Numbered from the stretch's first letter, positions 6,518-14,253 are shown. The stretch is DNA of 15,790 nt from JBAWAP01 sp049589355 (GCA_049589355.1 JBAWAP010000052.1:1-15790), one strand, 5' to 3'. Numbers and translations are program-made. Notes: generated by a model from the letters alone, not told the origin.

Positions 6518-7610
6518 GTTTCTGATGCTCCGCATATTTCTCTTCAATAAACGCGCTCAGCCGCTCCTTGAAGACCTGCTTATCAAACCGCTCGGCGTGG
6601 CGGCGGATGACGGCTGGATCGTAGCCAGTCTCATCGAATTCTTTGATCACTTCGATCAGGGCCTCAGGCGTTTGATCGTAGAAGAAGGTCCCCGTTACCC
6701 CTTTCCTCACCATGTCCATAGCGCCGCCGGCAGCGTAGGCAATGACCGGCCGCCCTGCCGCCTGGGCCTCCACGGGGGCGATGCAAAAGTCCTCCTGGCC
6801 GGGCAAGATGAAAGCCCGACAGCGGGCGAAATAGTCACCAACCTTCTCATCGGGTATGTGACCCAGGAATTCGATGTTGGACTTGGCCAAAGCCTGCAGA
6901 CTACCCCGATCCCTTCCATCTCCGATGATCACTAAAGGTAAACCCAGCTCGTTGAAAGCCCGCACAGCAAGGTCAATGCGTTTGTAGGGAATAAGGCGGG
7001 AGACGATGAGAAAGTAATCATCGTGAGAGTCGCTCGGGGCGAACCTGCTCGTATCCACCGGGGGATGGATGATGACAGAATCGCGGCGATAGTATTTGGC
7101 GATGCGCTGCTGAACCATCTGAGAGATGGCGACGAAGTGATCTACCCGATTAGCCGCAGCCCGGTCCCAGAGCCGCAGGTAGTTCAAAAAAGGCGGCAGA
7201 GCCAGGCGAGCTAGCCTTATCAGCCCCTCACGTTCGGCGTAGGCGGGGTAGTCCCAGAGGAAGCGGGTGGGGGTCAGGCAGTAGCAGACGTGCAGGGTGT
7301 CAGGTGAAGTGATAATACCATGGCAAAAGCCGCTTTTGTTGCTGATGACCAGGTCATAGCCGGTGAAATCGAAGCTCTCGAAAGCGAGGGGATACAGAGG
7401 GAGGAAGGGCTGGTGGTATCTCTTGACCAAAGGAAGCTTATCCATGAATGAGATGCGAATGTCCCAAGAGCGATATTCCTGCGGCATGGCCTGAGGCCAA
7501 TACATGGAGGTGTATACCGGGGCCTGGGGATACATCTCCACCAGGGCCTCCAGAACCACCTCCGCCCCTCCCATTTGATTGAGCCAATCGTGCACAATGG
7601 CCACTCTCAA
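6498..7610 (-). CDS. GT4-type glycosyltransferase, first gene of the polysaccharide operon
   Basis: A cytoplasmic GT-B fold glycosyltransferase of 370 residues that transfers a sugar from an activated donor during polysaccharide assembly. The N-terminus RVAIVHDWLNQMGGAEVVL is the usual acceptor-side Rossmann start. The C-terminal half has YFLIVSRLIPYKRIDLAV and the GT4 E-x7-E region QEDFCIAPVEAQAAGRPVI. It resembles WbaZ-like mannosyltransferases, but donor and acceptor cannot be assigned. TTG at 7610 is chosen because protein similarity starts there, GGAAGG lies about six bases upstream, and a promoter is positioned just ahead. The open frame up to 7808 would run through that promoter. The C-terminal codons are provided by an intergenic repeat. 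Confidence 0.85.
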   Translation of the reverse strand: MRVAIVHDWLNQMGGAEVVLEALVEMYPQAPVYTSMYWPQAMPQEYRSWDIRISFMDKLPLVKRYHQPFLPLYPLAFESFDFTGYDLVISNKSGFCHGIITSPDTLHVCYCLTPTRFLWDYPAYAEREGLIRLARLALPPFLNYLRLWDRAAANRVDHFVAISQMVQQRIAKYYRRDSVIIHPPVDTSRFAPSDSHDDYFLIVSRLIPYKRIDLAVRAFNELGLPLVIIGDGRDRGSLQALAKSNIEFLGHIPDEKVGDYFARCRAFILPGQEDFCIAPVEAQAAGRPVIAYAAGGAMDMVRKGVTGTFFYDQTPEALIEVIKEFDETGYDPAVIRRHAERFDKQVFKERLSAFIEEKYAEHQKRVMRNE

Positions 7611-7642
7611 ATCCGGCCTTCCCTCGCACTCGTGTTGGCGTA

Positions 7643-7671
7643 AGTATACCAGAAATGAGGAAAATAAACAA
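7643..7671 (-). promoter_or_regulatory. sigma-70-type promoter for the glycosyltransferase operon
   Basis: On the minus strand, TTGTTT (7671-7666) and TATACT (7648-7643) are 17 bases apart, with an extended TGG just before the -10 box. The predicted transcript start near 7636 leaves a leader of about 26 bases to the TTG start. It diverges from the LysM promoter, with the two -35 boxes about 17 bases apart. Confidence 0.6.
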
Positions 7672-7688
7672 GAAAAACGCCCTGACAG

Positions 7689-7717
7689 TTGACAAGCCCG
7701 CGCAGGCGTGATACAAT
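7689..7717 (+). promoter_or_regulatory. consensus sigma-70 promoter for the LysM gene
   Basis: TTGACA (7689-7694), a 17-base spacer and TACAAT (7712-7717) differ from the textbook consensus at one position. The predicted start near 7724 leaves a leader of about 105 bases, which contains a small hairpin (TTGCC/GGCAA around 7783-7796). Confidence 0.7.
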
Positions 7718-7829
7718 ATCTTACACAGTAAATGACTCTTGGACCTCTGGCTGACATTCCATGCTCGACCCTTGCCAATGGGCAACGGCACCGTGCCAAC
7801 CAAATCACGAGAGGAAGGAGGTGAAAGTG

Positions 7830-8252
7830 ATGGGCAGGAGAAAACTTAGACTGGTGGTGATGGCCCTCGTGCTTGCTGTTATGGTGACGCTGGCTCTAAC
7901 CTCAGTGGCTTCGGCTGGGCCACCACCGCCTGGTGGGTATTGGTATCACGTGGTACCTGGGGATACATGGTATGGGGTCTCCCGGAAGACAGGGGTCAGC
8001 GTGTCGGCGCTAATGAACGCTAACCCTTCCCTCGTCCGGTGGAATCAGTGGTTGTACGTCTGCGATTGGCTGTGGATCCCATCCCCCCCTGTGCCTGGAG
8101 GTTATTGGTATCAAGTACAGCCTGGGGATACCTGGTACGCGCTCTCTCGGAGAACCGGTATTAGCTGGTGGACGCTGTGGAGCGCTAACCCGGCTCACCA
8201 GCATTGGAACAACTGGCTGTACGTCGGCCATTGGCTATGGATTCCTAACTGA
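7830..8252 (+). CDS. secreted protein with two Trp-rich LysM domains
   Basis: A 140-residue exported protein. The signal peptide is MGRRKLRLVVMALVLAVMVT onward, with a likely cut after ASA at residue 29. The mature part is two LysM repeats (about 37-84 and 92-139), each opening with GGYWY, then PGDTWY, and closing with NxWLYVxxWLWIP, joined by a short proline linker. LysM domains bind peptidoglycan or related glycans. There is no catalytic domain, so a wall-bound structural or adaptor role is likely. The mature protein has 15 tryptophans in 111 residues, which is unusual for LysM. ATG at 7830 lies eight bases after GGAGG; in-frame GTG codons at 7821 and 7827 are less well placed. It is the only clear plus-strand gene and diverges from the polysaccharide operon. 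Confidence 0.85.
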   Translation: MGRRKLRLVVMALVLAVMVTLALTSVASAGPPPPGGYWYHVVPGDTWYGVSRKTGVSVSALMNANPSLVRWNQWLYVCDWLWIPSPPVPGGYWYQVQPGDTWYALSRRTGISWWTLWSANPAHQHWNNWLYVGHWLWIPN

Positions 8253-8454
8253 GAGAATCCTCCACCTGGCATGCCGCGCCCAGTGGATGTACCTGCGTCA
8301 ACATGACATCCACCAACAATGGCTTCAAGATGCCGGGCACATGTTGTTCAGGCCAATAGCAGTATGGCCAATCTTGACCATATCTGTGTCAGCCAGAGGT
8401 TTGTTATCATTAACCGTAGCGTTGCGTTCCTGCTAAGGCCTGTTGCAAGATCAA

Positions 8455-8500
8455 GGAGGGTATCAGGAAACAGTCAATATCCTGATACCCTCCCATTTTA
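8455..8500. terminator. 13-base hairpin between convergent genes, likely two-way terminator
   Basis: GGAGGGTATCAGG (8455-8467) and CCTGATACCCTCC (8481-8493) pair perfectly around a 13-base loop. On the plus strand CATTTTAT follows. On the minus strand only a weak TTGATCTT follows. It lies in the 339-base gap between the LysM gene and the convergent lipoprotein gene. A second imperfect hairpin (ACAGAACCCTC 8511-8521 with GAGGGTCTGT 8532-8541) is next to it. I see no gene in this gap. Confidence 0.55.
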
Positions 8501-8591
8501 TCTCGGTCAGACAGAACCCTCTCAGGCTATGGAGGGTCTGTGTTTAGGTTCACGATTTCAGCAGATCACAATTCTCCCCTCAGATTCATCG

Positions 8592-9662
8592 CTACGGAAT
8601 GTGACGCCACTTACTGCCCTCCGGCCCCAGTTCCCACACCCCGCCGTCCAGCGCTTTGACATAGGTGACATTGTATTTGGACCGCGAGGTGCGCTGAATG
8701 GCCATTGGATAGCCCACCTCCTTGTCCACCGCCCAGCCCAGACGGTCGCGGACGCCAGGCTCCTCTCGCCACACCAAGCCGAAGCCCCGCACCGGCTGAT
8801 GAAGCCCCATCGGCGGCACGACGCTCGGATCCGACTCCGGCTCGCCCTCGTCCCACTCATCCACGAAGGCCTTCACGGCGGGTTGCGCACCATCATCGAA
8901 GAGAACATAGATCATATCCTCGGCCTTGCTCCAGAGCATCAGACCGTGCTCGAAGTGCTGCTCCGCCCCATCGGTGAGGATGGGAGGGTTGCTAGGACAC
9001 TCATCCGGAGCCGGCGAGAAGAACCAGGCGTCAGGGCAGCGCAGGGTCACCATCAGCGTGGCCTGGGCCGTGCGCCCTGCGTCGTCAAGGACGAAAAGCA
9101 CAAACCCCTCCCAGTTGCGGGACTCGGCCGGAATGACATAGCCCATTGAATCACTGGGCTCGACCTCCCAGAAGCGACCGAGCTGACCAGTGGGCATCAG
9201 GTGATACAGCGTGGCCTGGTCGCCGCCGCTGGACTGCCACTCCAGGGTGATGGTGTCCCCCGGATCAGCCTCGGTCACGTTGGCACGAAAGTAGGCGATG
9301 ACGGGCTCTTCGTCCGGTGTTGGGCTTGGCGTGGGCGTAGCTGTTTGCCTTGGGATAGGTGTAGGTGTCGTCGTTGATGTAGGGGTTGCTGTTGGCTTAG
9401 ATGTTGGCGTGGCAGTTGGCATCGGCGTTGAAGTCGGCTCCGCTGTAGGTGTGGCCGACGCCGTCGCTACAGGAGTACTAGTTGGCATCTCCGTAGGCGT
9501 GAGAGTTGGCATAGCGGATGCAGTCGCTGTGGGATTAGCCGTAGGCAACATGGCCACAGGTGTAGCAGTCGGAGCAGGTGCACATGCTGCCAACAACGAG
9601 ATGCTCAGGCACACCACGCTAGCGCTGCACGAAAGTAGGGGTTTCATCTTCCCCGACCCCAT
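8592..9662 (-). CDS. lipoprotein with long Thr-Pro linker and C-terminal Chloroflexota-type domain
   Basis: A lipoprotein of about 356 residues, anchored by the cysteine in the lipobox SLLAAC. It is followed by about 90 residues of near-repeating Pro/Thr/Ala (PTATPTSTPTP-like), a flexible wall-spanning stalk. Next is an Ig-like stretch (GDTITLEWQSSGG) and then a globular end with DECPSNPPILTDGAEQHFEHG, MLWSKAEDMIYVLFDDG and PVRGFGLVWRE. I know this last pattern from uncharacterised extracellular proteins of Chloroflexota; its function is unknown. Starts at 9662 or at the in-frame ATG 9647 are both possible; neither has a good ribosome site. It begins right where the phosphatase-like relic ends and probably replaced its 3' end. 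No promoter was found for it. Confidence 0.75.
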   Translation of the reverse strand: MGSGKMKPLLSCSASVVCLSISLLAACAPAPTATPVAMLPTANPTATASAMPTLTPTEMPTSTPVATASATPTAEPTSTPMPTATPTSKPTATPTSTTTPTPIPRQTATPTPSPTPDEEPVIAYFRANVTEADPGDTITLEWQSSGGDQATLYHLMPTGQLGRFWEVEPSDSMGYVIPAESRNWEGFVLFVLDDAGRTAQATLMVTLRCPDAWFFSPAPDECPSNPPILTDGAEQHFEHGLMLWSKAEDMIYVLFDDGAQPAVKAFVDEWDEGEPESDPSVVPPMGLHQPVRGFGLVWREEPGVRDRLGWAVDKEVGYPMAIQRTSRSKYNVTYVKALDGGVWELGPEGSKWRHIP

Positions 9663-9925
9663 TCATCTGAAAAACCTCACTGCCTCTAAAACGCGGCCCC
9701 TCTCCGGCAGACTCGAGTCGTAGCCATGCTGACCATAGAACTCGACGGGCTAGATGACCCCGGTGCGGTCGCGATGGTAATCTGGATAGCAGCCCATCCG
9801 CGCCTGGACGAAGACGTTGCCGGAGTCCTCGCCATCCAGCCGCAGCCCGCCCAACTCCTCCCGCCTCATGATGCGCTGAAAGACGGGCTTCTCATCCACG
9901 GGGTCGGTTATCGCGGAGAGGACGG
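9663..9925 (-). pseudogene. C-terminal relic of an alkaline-phosphatase-superfamily (phosphodiesterase/pyrophosphatase-like) protein
   Basis: After about position 9926 the reading frame shared with the binding-protein relic changes character: ITDPVDEKPVFQRIMRREEL, then DSGNVFVQAR and GCYPDYHRDRTGVI. It meets TAG at 9752-9750 and continues in the same frame as PVEFYGQHGYDSSLPE. The G-x-H-G-Y-D element after a region of this kind is the metal-ligand segment near the C-terminus of AlkP-superfamily phosphodiesterases. The frame then loses likeness and stops at 9665-9663. The N-terminal catalytic part is missing, and one nonsense codon is present. The family call is by recall of the motif pattern, not by a search. 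Confidence 0.5.
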
Positions 9926-10592
9926 TGATGGCCTCCGACTCAGCGGCCGTTTTGCGGACAGGGAAGTAGTTGGCGGCCATGGCCCACTCGGCCGTCTGCT
10001 CAGGGGCGGTGAAATACTTCAGGAACAGCCAGGAGGCCAACTGCTTCTCCGGCGTGCTCTTGAAGACAGTGATGGAGGGGCCATACATATCCACGATGGG
10101 CTTTGCCGTCTCGTGGGGGAAGGGAGCGATGGACCATTCGAACTTGCCCTCTACTGCTTGGGCATAGTAGGGCAGTCCGGCCGTGGAGCCGAAGGTGAAG
10201 ACTACCTTCTCGTTGGCGAAGTCGGTTTGGTCGCCGTAGCGCTCGGCCATCTGATAGGCCCCGCCCTCGTCCACCAGCTTCTTGAGGAAGGTCAGGGCCT
10301 CTGTGCCCTCCTTCTGGAAGACCACGCTCTTGCCGTCGGCGCTGAGGATCTCCCCTCCCCTGGTCCAGACCCAGCCAGCGAAAGTGGAGGCGCTGGGGGA
10401 GATGCAATAGCCAGCGGTTCCGGCCGCCTCATCGGTGGCCGCTTTGCACACCTCGTAGAACTCATCCCAGGTCTCAGGTGGCCCATCGTAGCCCAGCTTG
10501 TTGAGCCAGTCCACGTTGTAATACATCACCTCCATGCTGCGGTTGGGCGGGAAGCTGAGCACCTTGTTTTCCCAGGCGGCGAAGTTGCCCAT
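9750..10592 (-). pseudogene. truncated sugar ABC transporter binding protein, fused in frame to a phosphatase-like relic
   Basis: The open frame is 280 codons. Residues 12-222 match the central part of a UgpB/family-1 extracellular sugar-binding protein (SFPPNRSMEVMYYNVDWL, WDEFYEVCKAATD, TFAGWVWTRGGEILSADGK, FPHETAKPIVDMYGPS, FTAPEQTAEWAMAANYFPVR). The signal peptide and roughly the first third are missing, so it could not be exported or bind sugar normally. The usual C-terminal helix is also missing and replaced by phosphatase-like sequence from about 9925. AGAGG before the ATG could allow translation. It starts 15 bases after nadB and would ride on its transcript. Confidence 0.75.
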
Positions 10593-10607
10593 TTCACGCT
10601 CGCCTCT

Positions 10608-12167
10608 CTAATCCTCGCGATAGTGGCAGCCCCGGCTTACCTTATTCTCCCAGGCGGCACGGGCGACGATCAAGCCCACCAGCACGCTGTTGCGCAACCC
10701 GATCAGTCCATCGGTCAGCTTGGTGGCTCGATAGAATTTGTCAATCTCCACCTGCAAGTGGCTCAGGTCGTCAATGGCCCGGTCCAGCCGCCGGGCGCTG
10801 CGCACCAGCCCTACATAGTTCCACATGATCCGCTTGATGGTGTCCATGTCCTGACGGATCAGCGCCGGATCAGGCGGGTGGAGGCCAGTGTCCACCCACA
10901 GGGGGATGTCAGCTAGAGCCACCTCCAGTGGCTCGTCTAAAGTGCGCCGGATGTCCTGTGCCGTTCGGCTGCCCCAGACCAGGCCCTCCAGTAGCGACGC
11001 GCTCCCCAGCCGGTTGGCTCCGTGCACGCCGGTGCAGGAGACCTCGCCAGCGGCATACAGATGGCGCAACGAGGTACGACCCCATTCATCCACCCAAACC
11101 CCGCCACAGAGATAATGGGCCGCAGGCACCACCGGGATCAGGTTCTTGGTGATGTCAATCCCGTAGGTCAGACACTGGGCATGGATGTTGGGAAAGCGCC
11201 TCTTGATCTCGTCGGCTGCCAGGTAAGAGCGCAAATCGAGGTAGACACAAGGGGCTTTGGTCTCCAGCATCTGCTGATGGATGCTACGGGCCACCACGTC
11301 GCGCGGGGCCAGGTCCTTCCAGTCCGGGTCGTACTTCTGCATGAACGCCCGGCCCTCTTCATCCACCAGCCGGGCACCCTCCCCCCGCACCGCCTCGGAG
11401 ATGAGGAAACGAGGCGCATCGCGGTGGTAGAAGGCGGTGGGATGGAACTGGACGTATTCGGCCTGGATGATGCGCGCCCCTGCCCGGTGGGCCATGGCTA
11501 GTCCATCTCCGCGGGCCTGCTCGGGATTGGTGGTGTGCAGGTAGATCTGACCCAAGCCGCCGCTGGCCAGGATGGTCTTGCGGGCCAGACAGGTGATCAC
11601 TCGCTCCTGGCGCTGATTGAAGATGTAGGCTCCTACGCAGGAGACCGGGTCGTAAATCGCCACTGGATTGCGGGAGTGGTGGGCCGGGGTCAACAGGTCC
11701 ACAGCGGTGTGCTCCGAGAGGAGGGTGACGTTAGGGCATGCCTGCAGCGCTTCGATCAGCCGTTCCTCGATAGCCCGGCCGGTGGCGTCGGCGGCGTGCA
11801 GGATCCGTTCAGTGGAATGAGCTGCTTCGCGGATGTATTCCAACTCCTCCCCGGCCGTCTCGCTGAAGGTAACTCCCAGCCGCTCCAGCAGGAACTCCAG
11901 CAGGAGGCGCGGCCCCTCCTCGGCCAGGATGCGCACAGCGACTGGGTTATTCACCCCCGCGCCAGCCCGGACGATATCCTGAACCAGCAACTCGGCCGAG
12001 TCCTCGGGCCCACGGGCGATGATCCCCCCTTGGGCATAGAAGGTACTGGACTCGTGGGGATCTTGAGTGCTGGTCACCACCGTCACCTGGATGGCCGGAC
12101 CCTCTGCCAGGCGCAGCGCAGCCACCGCTCCGGCGATGCCGCTGCCGATGATGAGAACGTCGGTCAT
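10608..12167 (-). CDS. nadB: L-aspartate oxidase
   Basis: A flavoprotein of 519 residues that oxidises L-aspartate to iminoaspartate, the first step of de novo NAD synthesis. The FAD-binding GSGIAG is at residues 8-13. Further family landmarks are STFYAQGGI, QFHPTAFYHRDAPRFLISEA, RDVVARSIHQQM, AGEVSCTGVHGANRLGSASL and the C-terminal SRGCHYRED. The usual length is about 520-540. It is third in nadC-nadA-nadB. I chose the ATG at 12167, where the family N-terminus begins. An in-frame ATG at 12239, overlapping the nadA stop as ATGA, would add 24 residues encoded by a short repeat and cannot be excluded. The open frame to 12647 is only a shadow of nadA. Confidence 0.95.
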   Translation of the reverse strand: MTDVLIIGSGIAGAVAALRLAEGPAIQVTVVTSTQDPHESSTFYAQGGIIARGPEDSAELLVQDIVRAGAGVNNPVAVRILAEEGPRLLLEFLLERLGVTFSETAGEELEYIREAAHSTERILHAADATGRAIEERLIEALQACPNVTLLSEHTAVDLLTPAHHSRNPVAIYDPVSCVGAYIFNQRQERVITCLARKTILASGGLGQIYLHTTNPEQARGDGLAMAHRAGARIIQAEYVQFHPTAFYHRDAPRFLISEAVRGEGARLVDEEGRAFMQKYDPDWKDLAPRDVVARSIHQQMLETKAPCVYLDLRSYLAADEIKRRFPNIHAQCLTYGIDITKNLIPVVPAAHYLCGGVWVDEWGRTSLRHLYAAGEVSCTGVHGANRLGSASLLEGLVWGSRTAQDIRRTLDEPLEVALADIPLWVDTGLHPPDPALIRQDMDTIKRIMWNYVGLVRSARRLDRAIDDLSHLQVEIDKFYRATKLTDGLIGLRNSVLVGLIVARAAWENKVSRGCHYRED

Positions 12168-12170
12168 CAC

Positions 12171-12239
12171 CTGGTCTGAATGACCAGATCCCGATGGGCC
12201 AGTGTCCCTTTGGTCATTGGTCATTGAGTAATTGGTCAT
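12171..12239 (-). repeat. ATGACCAAT-type short repeat between nadA and nadB
   Basis: Minus strand from 12239: ATGACCAAT, TACTCA, ATGACCAATGACC (12224-12212), then a more degenerate copy (GGTCATTC, CAGACC) up to the nadB start. The units are imperfect copies of ATGACCAATG and bring several ATG codons, two of them in frame with nadB. Short intergenic repeats of this look separate otherwise tight operon genes here. Confidence 0.55.
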
Positions 12240-13297
12240 AGTCGCAACATCCGCTCCAGTGCCAGGTTGGCCCAGCGAGCCGTTTCGGCCGGCACCTGCA
12301 CCTGCCCCACGAACCGGCCGTGGAGCAATTCCTCCAGGGTGTAGAGCAGGTTGTGAAGGTTGATGCGGTACATCGCCCCACAGAGGGAGCGGGCCAGGGG
12401 TACCACCGTCCTGTCCGGGTATTCCCGGGCCAGCCGGGCCACCATGTTGATCTCGGTCCCAACCGCCCACTGGCTGCCGGGGGGCGCATCGCGTACAGTG
12501 CGCAGGATAAACGAGGTGGAGCCGTTGAGATCGGCCGCCTGGACCACCTCGACCGTACACTCGGGGTGGACGACGACGGTGATGTCCCCATACCGCTCCC
12601 GCACGGCCCGCACGTGCTCCACAGTGAAGAAGGTGTGGACGTGGCAATACCCTTTCCAGACCATCACTTGCGCCTCGCCGACGTCAGGGCACCCACCGTC
12701 CAGCTCGGCCGGGTCCCAGACGGCGATCCGCTGCGGCGGGATCCCCAGGGCCAGGGCCGTGTTGCGCCCCAACCACTCATCGGGAAAGAAGAGGATCCGC
12801 CGTCCCTGAGCTAGCGCCCAGCGGAAGACCTGCTGGGCATTGGCCGAGGTGCAGACCGCGCCGTTCCGCTGCCCGCAGAACGCCTTAAGCGCAGCGGTGG
12901 AGTTCTGATAAGTGATGGGTAGCAGGGAATCCTCGCCCCATCGCGCTGTCAGCGCGTCCCAGGCCACGAGAGCGTCGCCCACGTCGGCCATGCGGGCCAT
13001 AGGGCACGGTGCTTGCACGGCCGGCAACAGCACCATCTGTGAGGGGGCGCAGAGCATGGCCGCCGTCTCGGCCATGAAATCCACCCCGCAGAAGACGATG
13101 TACCTGGCCTTTCGCTGCGCCGCAGCGACCTGCGAGAGCTCTAACGAGTCACCGAGGTGATCGGCGAACCGGATCACCTCGTCCCGCTGATAATGATGAC
13201 CCAGGATCACCAGGTCGGTGCCGAGTTTCTCTTTGGCTGCGGCAATACGGGCCACGAGTTCGGGCTCAGGCAAAGTTCGGTATTCGTCAGGAAGCAT
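12236..13297 (-). CDS. nadA: quinolinate synthase
   Basis: A [4Fe-4S] enzyme of 353 residues that condenses iminoaspartate with dihydroxyacetone phosphate to quinolinate. The three cluster cysteines are in FCGVDFMAETA (C70), AVCTSANAQ (C149) and VHPECTVEV (C247). Further marks are ILGHHYQRDEV at the N-terminus and GTEINMVARLA near the C-terminus. The ATG at 13297 is preceded by a GGGAGG site about six bases upstream; it lies inside the end of nadC (11-base overlap), so it is translationally coupled. An upstream TTG (13312) is possible but less well placed. The last base pairs overlap a potential nadB start (ATGA, 12239-12236). Confidence 0.95.
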   Translation of the reverse strand: MLPDEYRTLPEPELVARIAAAKEKLGTDLVILGHHYQRDEVIRFADHLGDSLELSQVAAAQRKARYIVFCGVDFMAETAAMLCAPSQMVLLPAVQAPCPMARMADVGDALVAWDALTARWGEDSLLPITYQNSTAALKAFCGQRNGAVCTSANAQQVFRWALAQGRRILFFPDEWLGRNTALALGIPPQRIAVWDPAELDGGCPDVGEAQVMVWKGYCHVHTFFTVEHVRAVRERYGDITVVVHPECTVEVVQAADLNGSTSFILRTVRDAPPGSQWAVGTEINMVARLAREYPDRTVVPLARSLCGAMYRINLHNLLYTLEELLHGRFVGQVQVPAETARWANLALERMLRL

Positions 13298-14162
13298 CCT
13301 GCCCTCCCTCAATTTCCAAACTGATGTCCAGCGCTCTGACTGAGTGGGTCAGCGCACCCACTGAGATGTAGTCCACTCCCGTGGCAGCGATGGCGGCCAC
13401 GGTCTCCAGGGTCACCCCGCCGGAGGCCTCCAGCTCCACCCGTCCGGCTGCTATCTCCACCGCCTGGTGCATCGTCGCCAGGTCCATGTTGTCCAGCATG
13501 ATCCGGTCCACCCCCAGCGCCAACGCTTCCTCTAACTCGTCCAGGTTTTTCACCTCCACCTCAATCGCCAGTTCGCGCGCTGGCTCCCTCTGCACCCGTC
13601 CCATCGCCTCTGTGATCCCGCCGGCCGCGGCGATGTGGTTGTCCTTGATCAGCACCATGTCGTAGAGGCCCATGCGGTGGTTCTGGCCTCCCCCCAGGCG
13701 CACGGCCCACTTGTCCAGCAGACGCAGACCGGGGGCTGTCTTACGGGTGTCCAGGATAACTGCCCCCGTCCCAGCCACCGCCTCCACGTGACGATGGGTC
13801 AGCGTGGCGATCCCCGACATCCGCTGCAAGAAGTTGAGCGCGGTCCGCTCCCCGCTCAGGACAGCCCGGCCCGGCCCCTCCACCTCAGCCACCACATCGC
13901 CGGAACGCACCGCAGTCCCATCTTCCATCAGGGGCCGGAAGTGGACCTCGGGGTCCAGCAACTCGAAAACCAGCCCGGCCACCGCTAGTCCGGCCACCAC
14001 CCCGGCCTCCTTGGCCAGGAAGCGGCCGCACAACTGGGCCTTCGGCGACACGATCCACAGCGTGGTCACGTCCCCCGAGCCGATATCCTCCTCCAGCGCC
14101 CGTCGCACGATTTCCTCACAGCGCGCCCGTTTTCGTTCATCGGTCCACCCGTCGTCGCGCAA
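13287..14162 (-). CDS. nadC: nicotinate-nucleotide pyrophosphorylase (carboxylating), quinolinate phosphoribosyltransferase
   Basis: A 291-residue enzyme that turns quinolinate and PRPP into nicotinate mononucleotide, the third step of the pathway. Landmarks are EEDIGSGDVTT at the N-terminus, the PRPP/quinolinate site DTRKTAPGLR (138-147), RLGGGQNHRMGLYD, IKDNHIAAAGG, IEVEVKNLDELEEAL, RIMLDNM and the C-terminal EASGGVTLE with TGVDYISVGALTHS. TTG at 14162 is chosen because AGGAGG lies seven bases before it and the frame is homologous from here. The longer GTG start at 14201 would lie upstream of the -10 element of the promoter. First gene of the operon; nadA overlaps its 3' end by 11 bases. 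Confidence 0.95.
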   Translation of the reverse strand: MRDDGWTDERKRARCEEIVRRALEEDIGSGDVTTLWIVSPKAQLCGRFLAKEAGVVAGLAVAGLVFELLDPEVHFRPLMEDGTAVRSGDVVAEVEGPGRAVLSGERTALNFLQRMSGIATLTHRHVEAVAGTGAVILDTRKTAPGLRLLDKWAVRLGGGQNHRMGLYDMVLIKDNHIAAAGGITEAMGRVQREPARELAIEVEVKNLDELEEALALGVDRIMLDNMDLATMHQAVEIAAGRVELEASGGVTLETVAAIAATGVDYISVGALTHSVRALDISLEIEGGQDAS

Positions 14163-14191
14163 TGGCAACCCTCCTCCCACTTGTTGTACAT

Positions 14192-14220
14192 ATTCTAACA
14201 CATTGCGCCTCTAGAAGCAA
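14192..14220 (-). promoter_or_regulatory. sigma-70-type promoter of the nadCAB operon
   Basis: On the minus strand TTGCTT (14220-14215), 17 bases, then TAGAAT (14197-14192). The predicted start near 14185 leaves a leader of about 23 bases with AGGAGG and the TTG start of nadC. The -35 box overlaps the T-run of the upstream terminator. No NrtR or NiaR type operator was recognised. Confidence 0.6.
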
Positions 14221-14253
14221 AACCCCCAGCCCGTCGCCGGACGGACCGGGGGG
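14219..14253 (-). terminator. Rho-independent terminator after the permease relic
   Basis: On the minus strand a C-run (from 14253) and GTCCGTC pair with GACGGGC and GGGGG around the CGGC loop, with a small mismatch in the middle. TTTT follows at 14222-14219. The stem is very GC-rich. It separates the truncated permease from the nad operon promoter. Confidence 0.65.

Noticed and set aside
7611..7808. Extended N-terminus of the glycosyltransferase
   Set aside because: It would include the operon promoter and the divergent promoter. Family likeness starts at RVAIVHDW, right after the TTG with a ribosome site.
8319..9149. A 276-codon plus-strand open frame
   Set aside because: It runs through the hairpins and antisense to the lipoprotein. 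It has no ribosome site and no recognisable domain, whereas the minus frame has a lipobox and a known domain pattern.
9298..9723. A Val/Gly-rich plus-strand open frame
   Set aside because: It is the antisense of the Thr/Pro codon repeats of the lipoprotein stalk. It has no ribosome site or family likeness.
12168..12647. N-terminal extension of nadB as an open frame through nadA
   Set aside because: It overlaps the well-conserved nadA coding sequence in another frame. NadB likeness begins at GSGIAG just after 12167.
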